Origin: a virus
DNA: 32,372 nucleotides
IMG/VR virus record: IMGVR_UViG_3300034111_000436
Location: 1-32,372 of that record
Direction: 5' to 3' (one strand)
The notes under the pieces are model-generated. The model searched no databases. It was not told where the DNA came from and was given only the letters and a program-made list of their open reading frames with translations. This document shows positions 22,286 through 30,637 of the stretch, in pieces. Position numbers and translations under genes: made by a program. How positions within the stretch are numbered: position 1 is the first letter of the stretch; every line of letters begins with the position of its first letter.

Positions 22286-23212
22286 ATGAACAACAACATA
22301 GACAATACGACCCAGATGCTAGAAGATTCCTTCACCGGAGACGGTGCGGGCGGTTCATTCATGACCGAGGAAAATCAGCTAGCATCTGGGTTTCCTATTT
22401 ATGGTATGGAAAACTCGTGGATTAAGCTACATCGTAAGATATTAGAGAACTGGGTATTTAAGCAAAGGCCAGAATACCTAAAGATTTGGGTCTATATTTT
22501 GATTGCTGCAAACTGGAAACCAAGCAAGGCGTTGGTCAATGGTCAGTTTGTCACAATAGAGCGCGGGGAGATGTTAACTAGCTACCGATCACTAGCAGAA
22601 GGGGCAGGAACTACGGTGCAAATCGTGAAAACCTTTCTCAAGTACGCAGAAAATGACGGCATGATAAGCGTCAAAAGCAACACAGCGGCAACACGGCTTA
22701 AGATATTGAATTATGAAGACTTACAAGGACGTGAAAACAACGATCAACACACGCCTAACACACGGTTAACACACGATCAACACACGCCTAACACTATCAT
22801 AAGAAGTAAAGAATATAAAGAAGGTAAGAAAGAAAGAATAGAAGAAGAAGATAAAGATAGTGTGAGTATGCGCTCTCGCGCATTCACGCGACCAAGTTGT
22901 CAAGAAATCCTTGACTACTTCATTGAGCTAGGCAGCACAGCCGATGAGGCGCACAAATTCTACGACCATTACACGGCTAACGGATGGAAGGTGGGTAAGA
23001 ATGCGATGAAGGATTGGAAGGCAACGGCGAGGAATTGGAACAGGAATAAGGGCAAGTTTGGCAAAGAATCTGATCCGCAGATTGCGATCCGCACAAAGCC
23101 CGCAGGATTGCCAAAGCAGGTGGTCGAATTGTACCAGAAGGAGCTACCATCTGAAATTGAAATAGAGCGCATAAAAGCTTTGTACCTGTCCAAAGTATCA
23201 AACAACGAATAA
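22286..23212 (+). CDS. Phage replication initiator (replisome organiser)
   Basis: 308 residues. The N-terminal domain (about 40-148) has the pattern of phage replication initiators: WIKLHRKILENWVFKQRPEYLKIWVYILIAANWK, GEMLTSYRSLAEGAGTTVQIVKTFLKYAENDGMI and ATRLKILNYEDLQ, a winged-helix DNA-binding unit. A charged low-complexity linker (about 150-195) is encoded by the iteron array and purine tract. The C-terminal part (about 200-305, CQEILDYFIELGS, FYDHYTANGWKVG, MKDWKATARNW) resembles the C-terminal DnaD-like helicase-loader contact domain. Start ATG 22286 has no Shine-Dalgarno. Its own gene carries the probable origin, as in lambda O. Confidence 0.78.
   Translation: MNNNIDNTTQMLEDSFTGDGAGGSFMTEENQLASGFPIYGMENSWIKLHRKILENWVFKQRPEYLKIWVYILIAANWKPSKALVNGQFVTIERGEMLTSYRSLAEGAGTTVQIVKTFLKYAENDGMISVKSNTAATRLKILNYEDLQGRENNDQHTPNTRLTHDQHTPNTIIRSKEYKEGKKERIEEEDKDSVSMRSRAFTRPSCQEILDYFIELGSTADEAHKFYDHYTANGWKVGKNAMKDWKATARNWNRNKGKFGKESDPQIAIRTKPAGLPKQVVELYQKELPSEIEIERIKALYLSKVSNNE
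22740..22860 (+). other. Probable origin of replication inside the initiator gene
   Basis: The iteron array is followed directly by a 60-nt tract (22801-22860) with no C, seven T and otherwise A and G: A+T-rich and strongly purine-biased on one strand. Iterons plus such a tract inside the initiator gene, at the linker between its DNA-binding and C-terminal domains, is the architecture of the lambda origin in gene O. The AT tract would be the unwinding element. Function is inferred from this layout. Confidence 0.75.
22744..22798 (+). repeat. 11-bp iteron array, four full and one partial unit
   Basis: Units at 22744 (TCAACACACGC), 22755 (CTAACACACGG), 22766 (TTAACACACGA), 22777 (TCAACACACGC) and 22788 (CTAACAC then divergent). 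Consensus YYAACACACGN. The spacing is exactly 11 bp, one helical turn, and not a multiple of three, so the repeat is not simply a protein repeat. Every third unit is in frame again, which gives a 22-nt direct repeat at 22740-22761 and 22773-22794. Confidence 0.9.
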
Positions 23213-23295
23213 AAACGCGCCTACTGGGCTGGAAACGGCTTGCAAACAACTATTAAGCATTACTTAACAGCTCAAAAACAACACGGAGGGTACAT

Positions 23296-23865
23296 ATGAG
23301 GCGGTATAGAAAGCTAAATGAGGTGCTCGCAATGTCCGACACCATCCTCAAATACTTTGATGTGCACCGGTCACGGTTCGTATCATGGGCTGCTAACCAG
23401 CCCGATCTGTTCCCAGAAGTAAGCGCGCGCGCTATGCAGGATTATTTGCTGATCGCAATCAATAGGCACATGATCCCTTCACACATAACCGACACCAGAA
23501 GAGCACTCAAAATCATCAAACAAAAACTAGCAATGAGACCAAACACGCAAAATCCAGCTATCCTAAACCTTATCGACCAATTCTGCAAGCTCTACAACTG
23601 CACATGGGAGCAGCTTGTAGCGCAATCCCGATTCCATTGGGTTGTAGAATGCCGGTATCTGCTCATGTACTTCCTATTTACGAAGTACCGACTATCTAAC
23701 TCCTTGATAGCGCGGCTATTTAACAAGCACCACTCGTCAGTTATCCACGCGCTGCGTAACATGCGCAGCCAAATCGAAACAGATGCTAACTTCCGTGAAT
23801 ACGTGGAACGTATGGAAACGCTGCTAGATATTAACTTTACGGTGCAAGTGGAAGAGATAGAGTGA
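23296..23865 (+). CDS. DnaA domain IV-like DNA-binding protein
   Basis: 189 residues. The last ~95 (about 90-182) align in layout with DnaA domain IV: ILNLIDQFCKLYNCTWEQLVAQSR, then CRYLLMYFLFTKYRLSNSLIARLF, then HHSSVIHALRNMRSQI (145-160), which corresponds to the DnaA signature (D/H)HSTVIHA.RKI. No AAA+ ATPase domain is present. The N-terminal ~85 residues are helical and unlike other DnaA domains. ATG 23296 is used; CGGAGGG lies about 8-14 nt upstream. It directly follows the initiator/origin gene, so it may help initiation, recruit host factors, or compete with host DnaA. Confidence 0.75.
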   Translation: MRRYRKLNEVLAMSDTILKYFDVHRSRFVSWAANQPDLFPEVSARAMQDYLLIAINRHMIPSHITDTRRALKIIKQKLAMRPNTQNPAILNLIDQFCKLYNCTWEQLVAQSRFHWVVECRYLLMYFLFTKYRLSNSLIARLFNKHHSSVIHALRNMRSQIETDANFREYVERMETLLDINFTVQVEEIE

Positions 23866-23905
23866 GTAATGTGGAATTTTACAAACTAGTTATGCAGACC
23901 ACATA

Positions 23906-24343
23906 ATGGGCCGTAAAAAGTTAGAACTCGACGAAGAGAAGATATGGGAAGCTGCGACGAAAGGGGCTGGCTTTGAAGCTATTGCAAGAGCACTAGGCAA
24001 GGATGCAGACGGCAAGCCCCTAGTATCTGGTGAAACGATACGTAGGCGCTACGCAGAGCTTATATCGCAGGCAAAGGCAAACGGCGATATTGAGCTTTAC
24101 GCTGCCCTATGGGAAGAAGGCGTAATAGGCGTACCAGATCAGAACGGTAACAGGAAACGCAACGGTGCGGTATTGCTGCGCCTTGCAGAGCATCGACTAG
24201 GAATGTCCCAAAAGATGCATCAAACAAATGAGCGGCAAGAGTTTAACATCGTAATAGGCCCTAAACCGAATACCATACCACTAGAAGCAGATGATACAAG
24301 TAACAACACCATTGCCGGCACAGACGGCCTTTTGGAACAGTAG
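23906..24343 (+). CDS. Terminase small subunit candidate
   Basis: 145 residues. A helix-turn-helix is visible at about 8-55 (DEEKIWEAATKGAGFEAIARALG...GETIRRRYAELI), followed by a helical oligomerisation-like part and a disordered C-terminus. It lies directly before and overlaps the large subunit by 53 nt, the usual position of TerS, which recognises the packaging site. The short region before it (23866-23905) holds no gene. The ATG has no clear Shine-Dalgarno. Family assignment is by position and HTH. Confidence 0.7.
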   Translation: MGRKKLELDEEKIWEAATKGAGFEAIARALGKDADGKPLVSGETIRRRYAELISQAKANGDIELYAALWEEGVIGVPDQNGNRKRNGAVLLRLAEHRLGMSQKMHQTNERQEFNIVIGPKPNTIPLEADDTSNNTIAGTDGLLEQ

Positions 24344-25451
24344 AGCACGGCATCGGCTTTTCGTGGGTGGTATCGGTAGCGGCAAGACGCTGGCAGGATG
24401 CCTTGAGATACTACGGCAGCCGTCAGGGACATTTGGCACGGTCATAGCTCCTACCTATCCCATGCTGCGGGATGCTACGCTGCTGACATTCTTCGAGAAG
24501 TTTGGGCAGGCCGTGGAGAGCCATAACAAGAGCGAAGGCGTGACGGTGCTGCGTAACGGTACTACCGTGTTCTGGCGATCAGCAGACAAGCCCGACTCAC
24601 TACGTGGCCCTAACCTGAACTGGTTCTACCTAGATGAAGCTGACTATATGGACGGCGCTACATGGGACGTTATGCTTGGTCGTATTCGCCGCGATCCTAC
24701 CGCATGCTGGCTTACAACATCGCCTAATGGTGATACCAACTGGGTATTCGAGCGGTTCTACCGTAAGTGGACAGAAGGCAACCCAGAGTACTTTGTAGCG
24801 CAGGCAAAGACAAGGGATAATGTACACCTACCGCCTGAATACGTCAGGACGCTAGAGGAAACGTATACCAGCGAGTTTGCGCGGCAGGAGCTGGAAGGGG
24901 AATTTATCGGGCCAATGGGGCGCATCATGCGTAAGGAATGGTTGCAATACGCTCTGCTACCAGAAGATGACATCACGTACGTAATCGGCGTGGATTTGGC
25001 GGTAGGTATGAAATCCAACGCAGACGATCGCGCTATTGTGGTGGTGGGCAAGCGCGGTACGACCTATTACGTCGCTGATGTGGTGTTTGGCAAGTGGAGC
25101 TTTAACGAGACCAAAGACAAGATCAAGCAGACTGCCTATAACTGGAATGCGGTCAGGGTATGCGTTGAGAACGTGGCGTATCAAGAGGTAATGGTGCAAC
25201 AACTACGAGCCGAGACGATGCTTAACATTCAGGGTGTCAATCCACGTGGACGCAACAAGCTGACCCGCTTTCTACCCATTGCGGGCAAGTATGAGCACGG
25301 CTATATTAAGCACGTTAATAACGTACCTTTGGAATTTACAGAGCAACTGCTTATGTTCGACGGCAAAGATGGGAAGCCCGACGATATGGTTGACGCTCTC
25401 ATCTACGCTGTAAACGGACACGAATCAAACACTTACGTTTACGAGATATAG
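24291..25451 (+). CDS. Terminase large subunit (TerL)
   Basis: 386 residues. ATPase: Walker A GGIGSGKT (26-33), Walker B WFYLDEAD (111-118; D115, catalytic E116), coupling motif TTSPNG (142-147). Nuclease: GVDLAVG (233-239, D235), VCVENVA (290-296, E293) and PDDMVDAL (363-370, D365 and D368). It cuts and pumps phage DNA into the prohead through the portal. The protein is on the short side but both domains are complete. The start lies inside the TerS gene and the stop overlaps the portal GTG. Confidence 0.93.
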   Translation: MIQVTTPLPAQTAFWNSRARHRLFVGGIGSGKTLAGCLEILRQPSGTFGTVIAPTYPMLRDATLLTFFEKFGQAVESHNKSEGVTVLRNGTTVFWRSADKPDSLRGPNLNWFYLDEADYMDGATWDVMLGRIRRDPTACWLTTSPNGDTNWVFERFYRKWTEGNPEYFVAQAKTRDNVHLPPEYVRTLEETYTSEFARQELEGEFIGPMGRIMRKEWLQYALLPEDDITYVIGVDLAVGMKSNADDRAIVVVGKRGTTYYVADVVFGKWSFNETKDKIKQTAYNWNAVRVCVENVAYQEVMVQQLRAETMLNIQGVNPRGRNKLTRFLPIAGKYEHGYIKHVNNVPLEFTEQLLMFDGKDGKPDDMVDALIYAVNGHESNTYVYEI

Positions 25452-27565
25452 TGTTAATAGCTGATTACTTCCAGTCGCTTTTTGGTGTTAATAATAGAAA
25501 GCTCTTTGGTCGTAACAATCAAGCACTACCAAGCCCAAACGGCACGCAAGTCGGTGGGCGAATTGGCTATCCCTCAAAAGCTGGTTACCTTGCCAACGTA
25601 GAACACGGATTTAATCGCAACCCAGTCGTAGCGGCTTGCGTTGGTGTTTACGCATCTACGCTCAATGAGCCGCCTTTGGCTGCGATGTACGACGATGGTA
25701 CGATCAACAGAAACCATCCCGTCAGTCTGCTGTTCCGCAAGCCCAATCCTCGTATGGGCCAAGCTGAATTCTGGCAGATCGTGTGGACATACCTAGCTAT
25801 TGGCGGCAATGCTTACATCGTCAAGGTACGCTCGGCAATGGGTAACATCGTTGAGCTATACCCATACTCGGATGCTCACGTTGCGCCGCTGCTTAACGAT
25901 TTGGGATGGGTCTACGCTTACCGCTACCAGTCTGGTAACATAACGCAGGACTGGCCCGCGGATGATGTTATCCACATCCAGAATCCAGCGTACCGCGATC
26001 CGGTCAATATGCACAAGGGCGTTAGCCCTATCAGCGTGGCATGGGACAAGATCAACACCTACAACGAGCTGCAAGCTACGATCTATTCGCTTGTAGCTTC
26101 AAATGCTATCCCTAGCGGTATCTTGTCAGCTCCGGGCGATGTTCCTATTTCGCAGGTCGAATCTTTGCGGGCGCAATTGCGTAAACGCAAGGATGCCAAC
26201 GGCAAAGACCGTACAGATGCGATCGTGCTAGGCAACGGCATGAGTTACCAACAAATGGGACTAGATGCACAGAAGCTGCAAGCGATTGAGACAACGCAGG
26301 AACTTGAGACGGCTATTTGCGGCGCATTCCGCATCCATCCAGCCGTTGTATTGACAAGCGCAGGCCTTGCACGTAGCACATACAACAACCTAGCTAGTGC
26401 CTACCAAGAATATACTACTTTAACGCGCGTGCCATTCTGGAATGCGCTAGAAGAGCAACTTGAATCTGGACTCCGTAAGGAATTCCCAGACGTTCAGCTT
26501 GCTTTTGACACTTCAGAGGTGCAGGCACTACAACCAGACGCGGCAACGGTAGAAGCGCAGGCATTGCAGCAGTTTACGGCAAACATTATCACGTTGAACG
26601 AAGCACGCGCAACGCTCAAATACGAAGATGTCGAGAACGGCGATGTATTCGCATACGAGCAGCAACCACATGGCGGCTTCGGTGCGTTTACTGCTCCAGA
26701 GCCAGAGGCAAAGCAATCGGTAGAAACCAACGCTGACCCAATCGAAAGCATAGAGGGCCGCAAGGTAAAGTGGCACGAGCCGGAGGCGGTAAAGTACTGG
26801 CAGAAGCAGGAGGATGTTATCCTCAAAGCTGCGGAAGCTACGCAGGCGGATGTTGCGGAAGTAATGAAGCGCGTTGAACGTGCCGTGATGAAGCAGGTAA
26901 AAGCCGATCGTTTTGTTGGCGTCAACAAAATGGTAAAAGCCCCGCAGGATGCAATCAACATAGCCGATTTGGTTAGGCAGTTTATAGCAGCCAATGAAGC
27001 TACGCAAGAGGCATTGCGTACGCAAATCATCGAGATGACGCTTGAGAGCGTAGGCGGTGATCTTACGCAAGTGCAGAGCTTGACAGATCAAATCCGTGAT
27101 GAGCAAATCCGCAAGTCTACCGAGAACATGAAAGAGTCTTTGAACACGGCTAAAAAGGACGTAGCGAAGGTTCTAGAAGCTAACGCAGGCAAGCCAGTAG
27201 CGGAAGTGCAAAAGTCCCTGCTAGAAAAGTTTAGCGAGATGCAGACGTCACGCGCAAAGATGATCGCCGTTACTACGTGCAAAGCGCAGGCAACGGTAGT
27301 GCAGCGTCAGACCGTCAAGCGCGTTAACCAGCGGGAAACTGATCCAAAGCGTAAGGTAGTGCAAGTATGGCTATCCCAGCGTGATTCTGACGTACGCAAG
27401 ACGCACAAAGATTTAGACGGCGAATGGATTGAAGAGGGCGAGACGTTTGACCAGTTCGTATCTGGAGCAGGCGAAGGCCCCGGACTAGGGGAGCCACAAG
27501 AAGCGATTAATTGCCGCTGTACCTTGCGTCCAGTTCGCCGATCACGAGTACAGGAACGGAACTAA
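25451..27565 (+). CDS. Portal protein fused to a MuF-like head morphogenesis domain
   Basis: 704 residues from GTG 25451 (TAGTG overlap with TerL). Residues about 1-400 are an HK97-type portal: NVEHGFNRNPVVAACVGVYAS, WTYLAIGGNAYIVKVR, DDVIHIQNPAYRDP, GVSPISVAWDKI, and FRIHPAVVLTSAGLARSTYNN with SAYQEYTTLTRVPFWNALEEQL. A helical region (about 440-620) joins it to a C-terminal MuF/SPP1 gp7-like domain: WLSQRDSDVRKTHKDLDGEW (640-659) and INCRCTLRPV (686-695). MuF domains bring minor head proteins or enzymes into the prohead. Both are more often separate genes, so one polypeptide would place the MuF part at the portal in 12 copies. Confidence 0.88.
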   Translation: MLIADYFQSLFGVNNRKLFGRNNQALPSPNGTQVGGRIGYPSKAGYLANVEHGFNRNPVVAACVGVYASTLNEPPLAAMYDDGTINRNHPVSLLFRKPNPRMGQAEFWQIVWTYLAIGGNAYIVKVRSAMGNIVELYPYSDAHVAPLLNDLGWVYAYRYQSGNITQDWPADDVIHIQNPAYRDPVNMHKGVSPISVAWDKINTYNELQATIYSLVASNAIPSGILSAPGDVPISQVESLRAQLRKRKDANGKDRTDAIVLGNGMSYQQMGLDAQKLQAIETTQELETAICGAFRIHPAVVLTSAGLARSTYNNLASAYQEYTTLTRVPFWNALEEQLESGLRKEFPDVQLAFDTSEVQALQPDAATVEAQALQQFTANIITLNEARATLKYEDVENGDVFAYEQQPHGGFGAFTAPEPEAKQSVETNADPIESIEGRKVKWHEPEAVKYWQKQEDVILKAAEATQADVAEVMKRVERAVMKQVKADRFVGVNKMVKAPQDAINIADLVRQFIAANEATQEALRTQIIEMTLESVGGDLTQVQSLTDQIRDEQIRKSTENMKESLNTAKKDVAKVLEANAGKPVAEVQKSLLEKFSEMQTSRAKMIAVTTCKAQATVVQRQTVKRVNQRETDPKRKVVQVWLSQRDSDVRKTHKDLDGEWIEEGETFDQFVSGAGEGPGLGEPQEAINCRCTLRPVRRSRVQERN

Positions 27566-28326
27566 TGAAGTACAAGAACATACCAGTAGAATTTAAGGCG
27601 GATGAGCAGGGCAGTGTTGAAGCGTTTGTGAGCGTCTTCGGCAATGTCGATTCATACGGCGATCGTGTTATCTACGGCGCATTCAAGGAAAGCATAGAAG
27701 CAAAGCTACCAAAGATGGTATGGCAGCACGATATGCAGCGACCGATTGGGAAGACGGTGCTAGCAGAAGAGATACCAGCGGGTGACTCACGTTTGCCAGA
27801 GCGTCTGCGCGATAACGGCGCGCTGTACGTAAAGGGCCTGTTTAATCTCAACACAACCGACGGCAAAGACGCATACGAGCACATCAAGTTTGGCAGCGTT
27901 GACGAGTACAGCTTTGGATATGAAGAGGTAGAGACAACGCCGCTCGCAGATGGTACAAAAGAACTTAACAAACTGAACATTATCGAATGGTCACCGGTTA
28001 CGGTAGGGGCAAACCCAATGACCATGACAAGTAACGTTAAAGCTATGACACTTGAAGAAAAGCTGGATGTAGCGGCTACGCTTATCAAGCAATCAGAAGA
28101 GCACGCACTCGCATACGCGGATATGCGTAGTAAAGCGGGCCGTGTGCTCAACTCTCGAATACGAGGCATGATCCTTTCACTTGCCGATCAATTGAAAGAC
28201 GTGTCGAAAAATCTGTATCAGCTTCACGCCGAGACAGACCCAATACCAAAGGCAGACGATAAGGAGTTAAAGCGCAAGCAACTCCTATCGCTTATGCAAA
28301 CAATAAACACAATGGAGATAATCTAA
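27565..28326 (+). CDS. HK97-family prohead protease
   Basis: 253 residues from ATG 27565 (TAATG overlap with the portal stop, AGGAACGGA upstream). Typical blocks: AFVSVFGNVDSYGDRVIYGAF (20-40), KMVWQHDMQRPIG with catalytic His55, FGSVDEYSFGYE with Ser116, and IIEWSPVTVGANP with Glu141, forming the Ser-His-Glu type site. The last ~100 residues (about 155-253) are helical and charged and may act in scaffolding. It processes the N-terminal delta domain of the capsid protein downstream. Confidence 0.9.
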   Translation: MKYKNIPVEFKADEQGSVEAFVSVFGNVDSYGDRVIYGAFKESIEAKLPKMVWQHDMQRPIGKTVLAEEIPAGDSRLPERLRDNGALYVKGLFNLNTTDGKDAYEHIKFGSVDEYSFGYEEVETTPLADGTKELNKLNIIEWSPVTVGANPMTMTSNVKAMTLEEKLDVAATLIKQSEEHALAYADMRSKAGRVLNSRIRGMILSLADQLKDVSKNLYQLHAETDPIPKADDKELKRKQLLSLMQTINTMEII

Positions 28327-29786
28327 TGACGTGGGAAGAAATCCTCGCAGCTTTGGATGCCGTTCTCGCTGGTACGTTTGAGACACCAGAAGCAATGGCA
28401 GCCGAAGTAGCAACAATCCGCGAGCAGATCGCGGCGCTTCTAGCAGAAGCATCTGAAGAAACAGCCGAAGTTGAAGAGGTATCGGCAGCCGTAGAGGGTG
28501 CAGCAAAGGCACAAGCCAAGCTTGCTCGCATCATGACAATCATTCAACAAAAGAAGACGCTTAACGATATGAAGACAAAGAACGCTTCAGATCTTAACGC
28601 ACTCAAGACAGCGGCCCCAGTACCTTCTGGTTTCGTTGCAGAAGGCGCAAAGATCACTGGCCAGCACTACCGTGGCAAGGCATTCAAGCAGTTCGGCAGC
28701 GAAGCAGGAGCAGCAGCATACAAGGCAGGACGCCAGATCGCTGCTTACCTCGGCGATGCTAATTCGGCTCAATGGTGTAAGGATAACGGCGTACCAATGC
28801 AAAAGACAATGGCAACAACGAGCAACTCGCTCGGCGGTTTGACTGTTGTTGACGAACTGGATCAAGCTATCCTGTACTACCGCGAAGAGCGCGGCGTAGC
28901 TCGCGGTATCATGGATGTAGTATCTATGAACAGCGAAACACGTACCGTTAATCGCAACGTAGGCGGCACGACTGTATACGCACTTGGCGAAGGCCAGAGC
29001 TACACAGCATCAGATGTCCAGTTCAGCGGCGTACAGTTGACAGCAAAGAAGTTCGGTGCTCTTACGCAGAACACGATCGAGCTTGGCGAAGATTCATACG
29101 CAGCAATCGCAGAAGAGATCGCAAAGGATCACGGCTACGCTCACGCTGTACAAGAAGACAAGGTTGCTTTCTTGGGCGATGGTACATCAACGTACAACGG
29201 CCTTGTAGGTTTGACCGAATCTTTCAAGAAGCTCGTTACTGATATCGGCGGTGCATGGGCAACGGATGCCAACAAGGCATACGCAGGGGGCGTGCAAGTT
29301 GCAACCGGCGCAACACTTGCATCTGTAACTTTATCTGATATCATCAAGACGCAGGCAAAGGTTGCTACATTCCCCGGAATGAATAACCGATTCTACGTTC
29401 CTTCGCAGGTATGGTACGGCACGATTGTACCTCTGATCCAAGCAGTAGGTGGTAACACAGCAACGCAGATCGTAGACGGCGTAACACGTCAGTTCTTTAA
29501 CGGTTCGGAAGTTGTCTTCACAGATGAGCTTTACACGCCGCTGCTTACAGCCGAGAACAGCCAGTTCGTACTGTTCTATGGCGATGCTGCTCAAGCTGGT
29601 TTGTTTGGCGATCGTCGCGGTCTGTCAATCACAAGCTCACAAGAAGTAGGCTTCCTGACAGACACGCAATACAACAAGTCCACAGCTCGCTACGGCGTAA
29701 ACTGGTGGAATATCGGTAACGCTTCAGCAACAGCGGCAAGCCGTCAGCGCGGCGCACTTGCAGCTCTTGTAACAAAGAACTCATAA
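28326..29786 (+). CDS. Major capsid protein, HK97 fold, with scaffolding delta domain
   Basis: 486 residues. The first ~100 are helical and acidic (PEAMAAEVATIREQIAALLAEA) and form the scaffold-like delta domain that the upstream protease should remove, probably near residues 93-105 (NALKTAAPVPSGF). The mature part contains SNSLGGLTVVDELDQAILYYREERGVAR, an N-arm/E-loop region, GALTQNTIELGEDS, a spine helix AIAEEIAKDHGYAHAVQEDKVAFLGDGTSTYNGLVG, and a C-terminal part with DRRGLSITSSQE. This order is the HK97 fold. ATG overlaps the protease stop; GGAG lies upstream. Confidence 0.9.
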   Translation: MTWEEILAALDAVLAGTFETPEAMAAEVATIREQIAALLAEASEETAEVEEVSAAVEGAAKAQAKLARIMTIIQQKKTLNDMKTKNASDLNALKTAAPVPSGFVAEGAKITGQHYRGKAFKQFGSEAGAAAYKAGRQIAAYLGDANSAQWCKDNGVPMQKTMATTSNSLGGLTVVDELDQAILYYREERGVARGIMDVVSMNSETRTVNRNVGGTTVYALGEGQSYTASDVQFSGVQLTAKKFGALTQNTIELGEDSYAAIAEEIAKDHGYAHAVQEDKVAFLGDGTSTYNGLVGLTESFKKLVTDIGGAWATDANKAYAGGVQVATGATLASVTLSDIIKTQAKVATFPGMNNRFYVPSQVWYGTIVPLIQAVGGNTATQIVDGVTRQFFNGSEVVFTDELYTPLLTAENSQFVLFYGDAAQAGLFGDRRGLSITSSQEVGFLTDTQYNKSTARYGVNWWNIGNASATAASRQRGALAALVTKNS

Positions 29787-29795
29787 GGTGACCAA

Positions 29796-30239
29796 ATGAA
29801 TAACTTGCAAAACGTAAAGGTTGTAAACGTAACGCCGCCTGCCGCTATCAAGGATAACGCCTCGTTCGCTACAACAACAATCGACACGCTCGGCTTTAAC
29901 AAGGTAGCTATCTACTTTGCACTCGGCGCAACTGATATCGCTATGACTGCTCTTAAGGTTCAAGAGTCTGACGATTCAGGCATGAGCGGAGCCGCTGATA
30001 TTACAGGTGCTGTATACGGCGCAACTGGATATGCTGCTCTTCCAACAGCAGACGATGACAATAAGGTATTTGGCTTCTTTATCGACCTTAAGGGCCGTGA
30101 GCGTTACCTTGACGTTGTTGCTACTGCCGGTGATGGATCGACAGGTACATTCGGTGCTTGCACTGCGTTCCTTTACAACGGCAACGCTACTACTGACGAT
30201 GCTACCGAACGTGGCCTCGCTGCTAATCTTATCGTCTAA
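29796..30239 (+). CDS. Probable capsid decoration / head-associated protein
   Basis: 147 residues, beta-rich (FNKVAIYFALGATDIAMTALKVQESDDSGMSGA, VFGFFIDLKGRERYLDVVATAGDG). Proteins with the tALkVQEsdds...RYLd.v layout often follow the major capsid gene and are treated as head decoration proteins. The Shine-Dalgarno AAGGTGA is 5-6 nt before the ATG, suggesting strong expression. Function inferred from position and pattern. Confidence 0.62.
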   Translation: MNNLQNVKVVNVTPPAAIKDNASFATTTIDTLGFNKVAIYFALGATDIAMTALKVQESDDSGMSGAADITGAVYGATGYAALPTADDDNKVFGFFIDLKGRERYLDVVATAGDGSTGTFGACTAFLYNGNATTDDATERGLAANLIV

Positions 30240-30283
30240 AGTGACATGACTACGGGGGCTACGGCCCTCGTGGTGATCTCACT
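30240..30283 (+). other. Composite hairpin between decoration and fibre genes
   Basis: AGTGA (30240-30244) pairs with TCACT (30279-30283), and inside it ACGGGGG (30252-30258) pairs with CCCTCGT (30265-30271) around CTACGG. No T run follows, so it is not a standard terminator. It lies between the very abundant capsid/decoration mRNA and the fibre genes and may stabilise or process the transcript. Confidence 0.5.
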
Positions 30284-30292
30284 TGAAAGCAC

Positions 30293-30637
30293 ATGATAAC
30301 ACTATCCAACGCAGGCGCAAGAGTTGACTTGCAGATTCGCAAGGGTGGGGCTTTTGCTCGCACACTAACCTACAAAGTCAACGGCGCTGTTCAGAATATC
30401 ACGGGCTATACGTTCGCGGCTCAAGTGCGTACAGTATCGGGCACGCTTGCCGCTACGTTTACATGCACAATCGTGAGCGCAGTAGCAGGCACGTTTAGCA
30501 TTGTGCTTACGAGCGCAGAGACGGCGGCCCTTGTGACGACGACAGAATACAAGTGGGATTTAGAAGTTACGATTAGCGGCGTTGTGACCGAGCTTTTGCG
30601 AGGTGATGTTACGGTAGTAGATGAGGTTACTACTTGA
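30293..30637 (+). CDS. Fibre/baseplate-type beta protein, BppU-like N-terminal fold
   Basis: 114 residues: VDLQIRKGGAFARTLTYKVNGAVQNITGYTFAAQVRTV (about 10-48), GTFSIVLTSAETAALVTT and YKWDLEVTISGVVTELLRGDVTVVDEVT. The pattern rkG..f...l...nG...ltGyt..aqvR...G.f.i.LtaaeTaaL...Y.wdl.v..gg....ll.G.v.v is common in phage baseplate or fibre attachment proteins (BppU/Ig-like). The stop overlaps the next start. Confidence 0.65.
   Translation: MITLSNAGARVDLQIRKGGAFARTLTYKVNGAVQNITGYTFAAQVRTVSGTLAATFTCTIVSAVAGTFSIVLTSAETAALVTTTEYKWDLEVTISGVVTELLRGDVTVVDEVTT

Noticed and set aside
22739-22798. Iteron region read as a CRISPR array
   Set aside because: Units are 11 bp without spacers and lie within a coding gene, so it is not CRISPR.
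23250-23278. Possible promoter before the DnaA-like gene (TTG, 18 nt, TACTTAAC)
   Set aside because: The -7 element misses the TTTG part and the spacing is one short; too weak beside the clear match at 14729.
25968-25976. Perfect DnaA box (TTATCCACA) in the portal gene, and near matches at 18567-18575 and 23741-23749
   Set aside because: They are isolated, far from one another, and two encode V-I-H in the reading frame of real genes. No cluster or AT-rich unwinding tract is near them, so chance and codon choice explain them.
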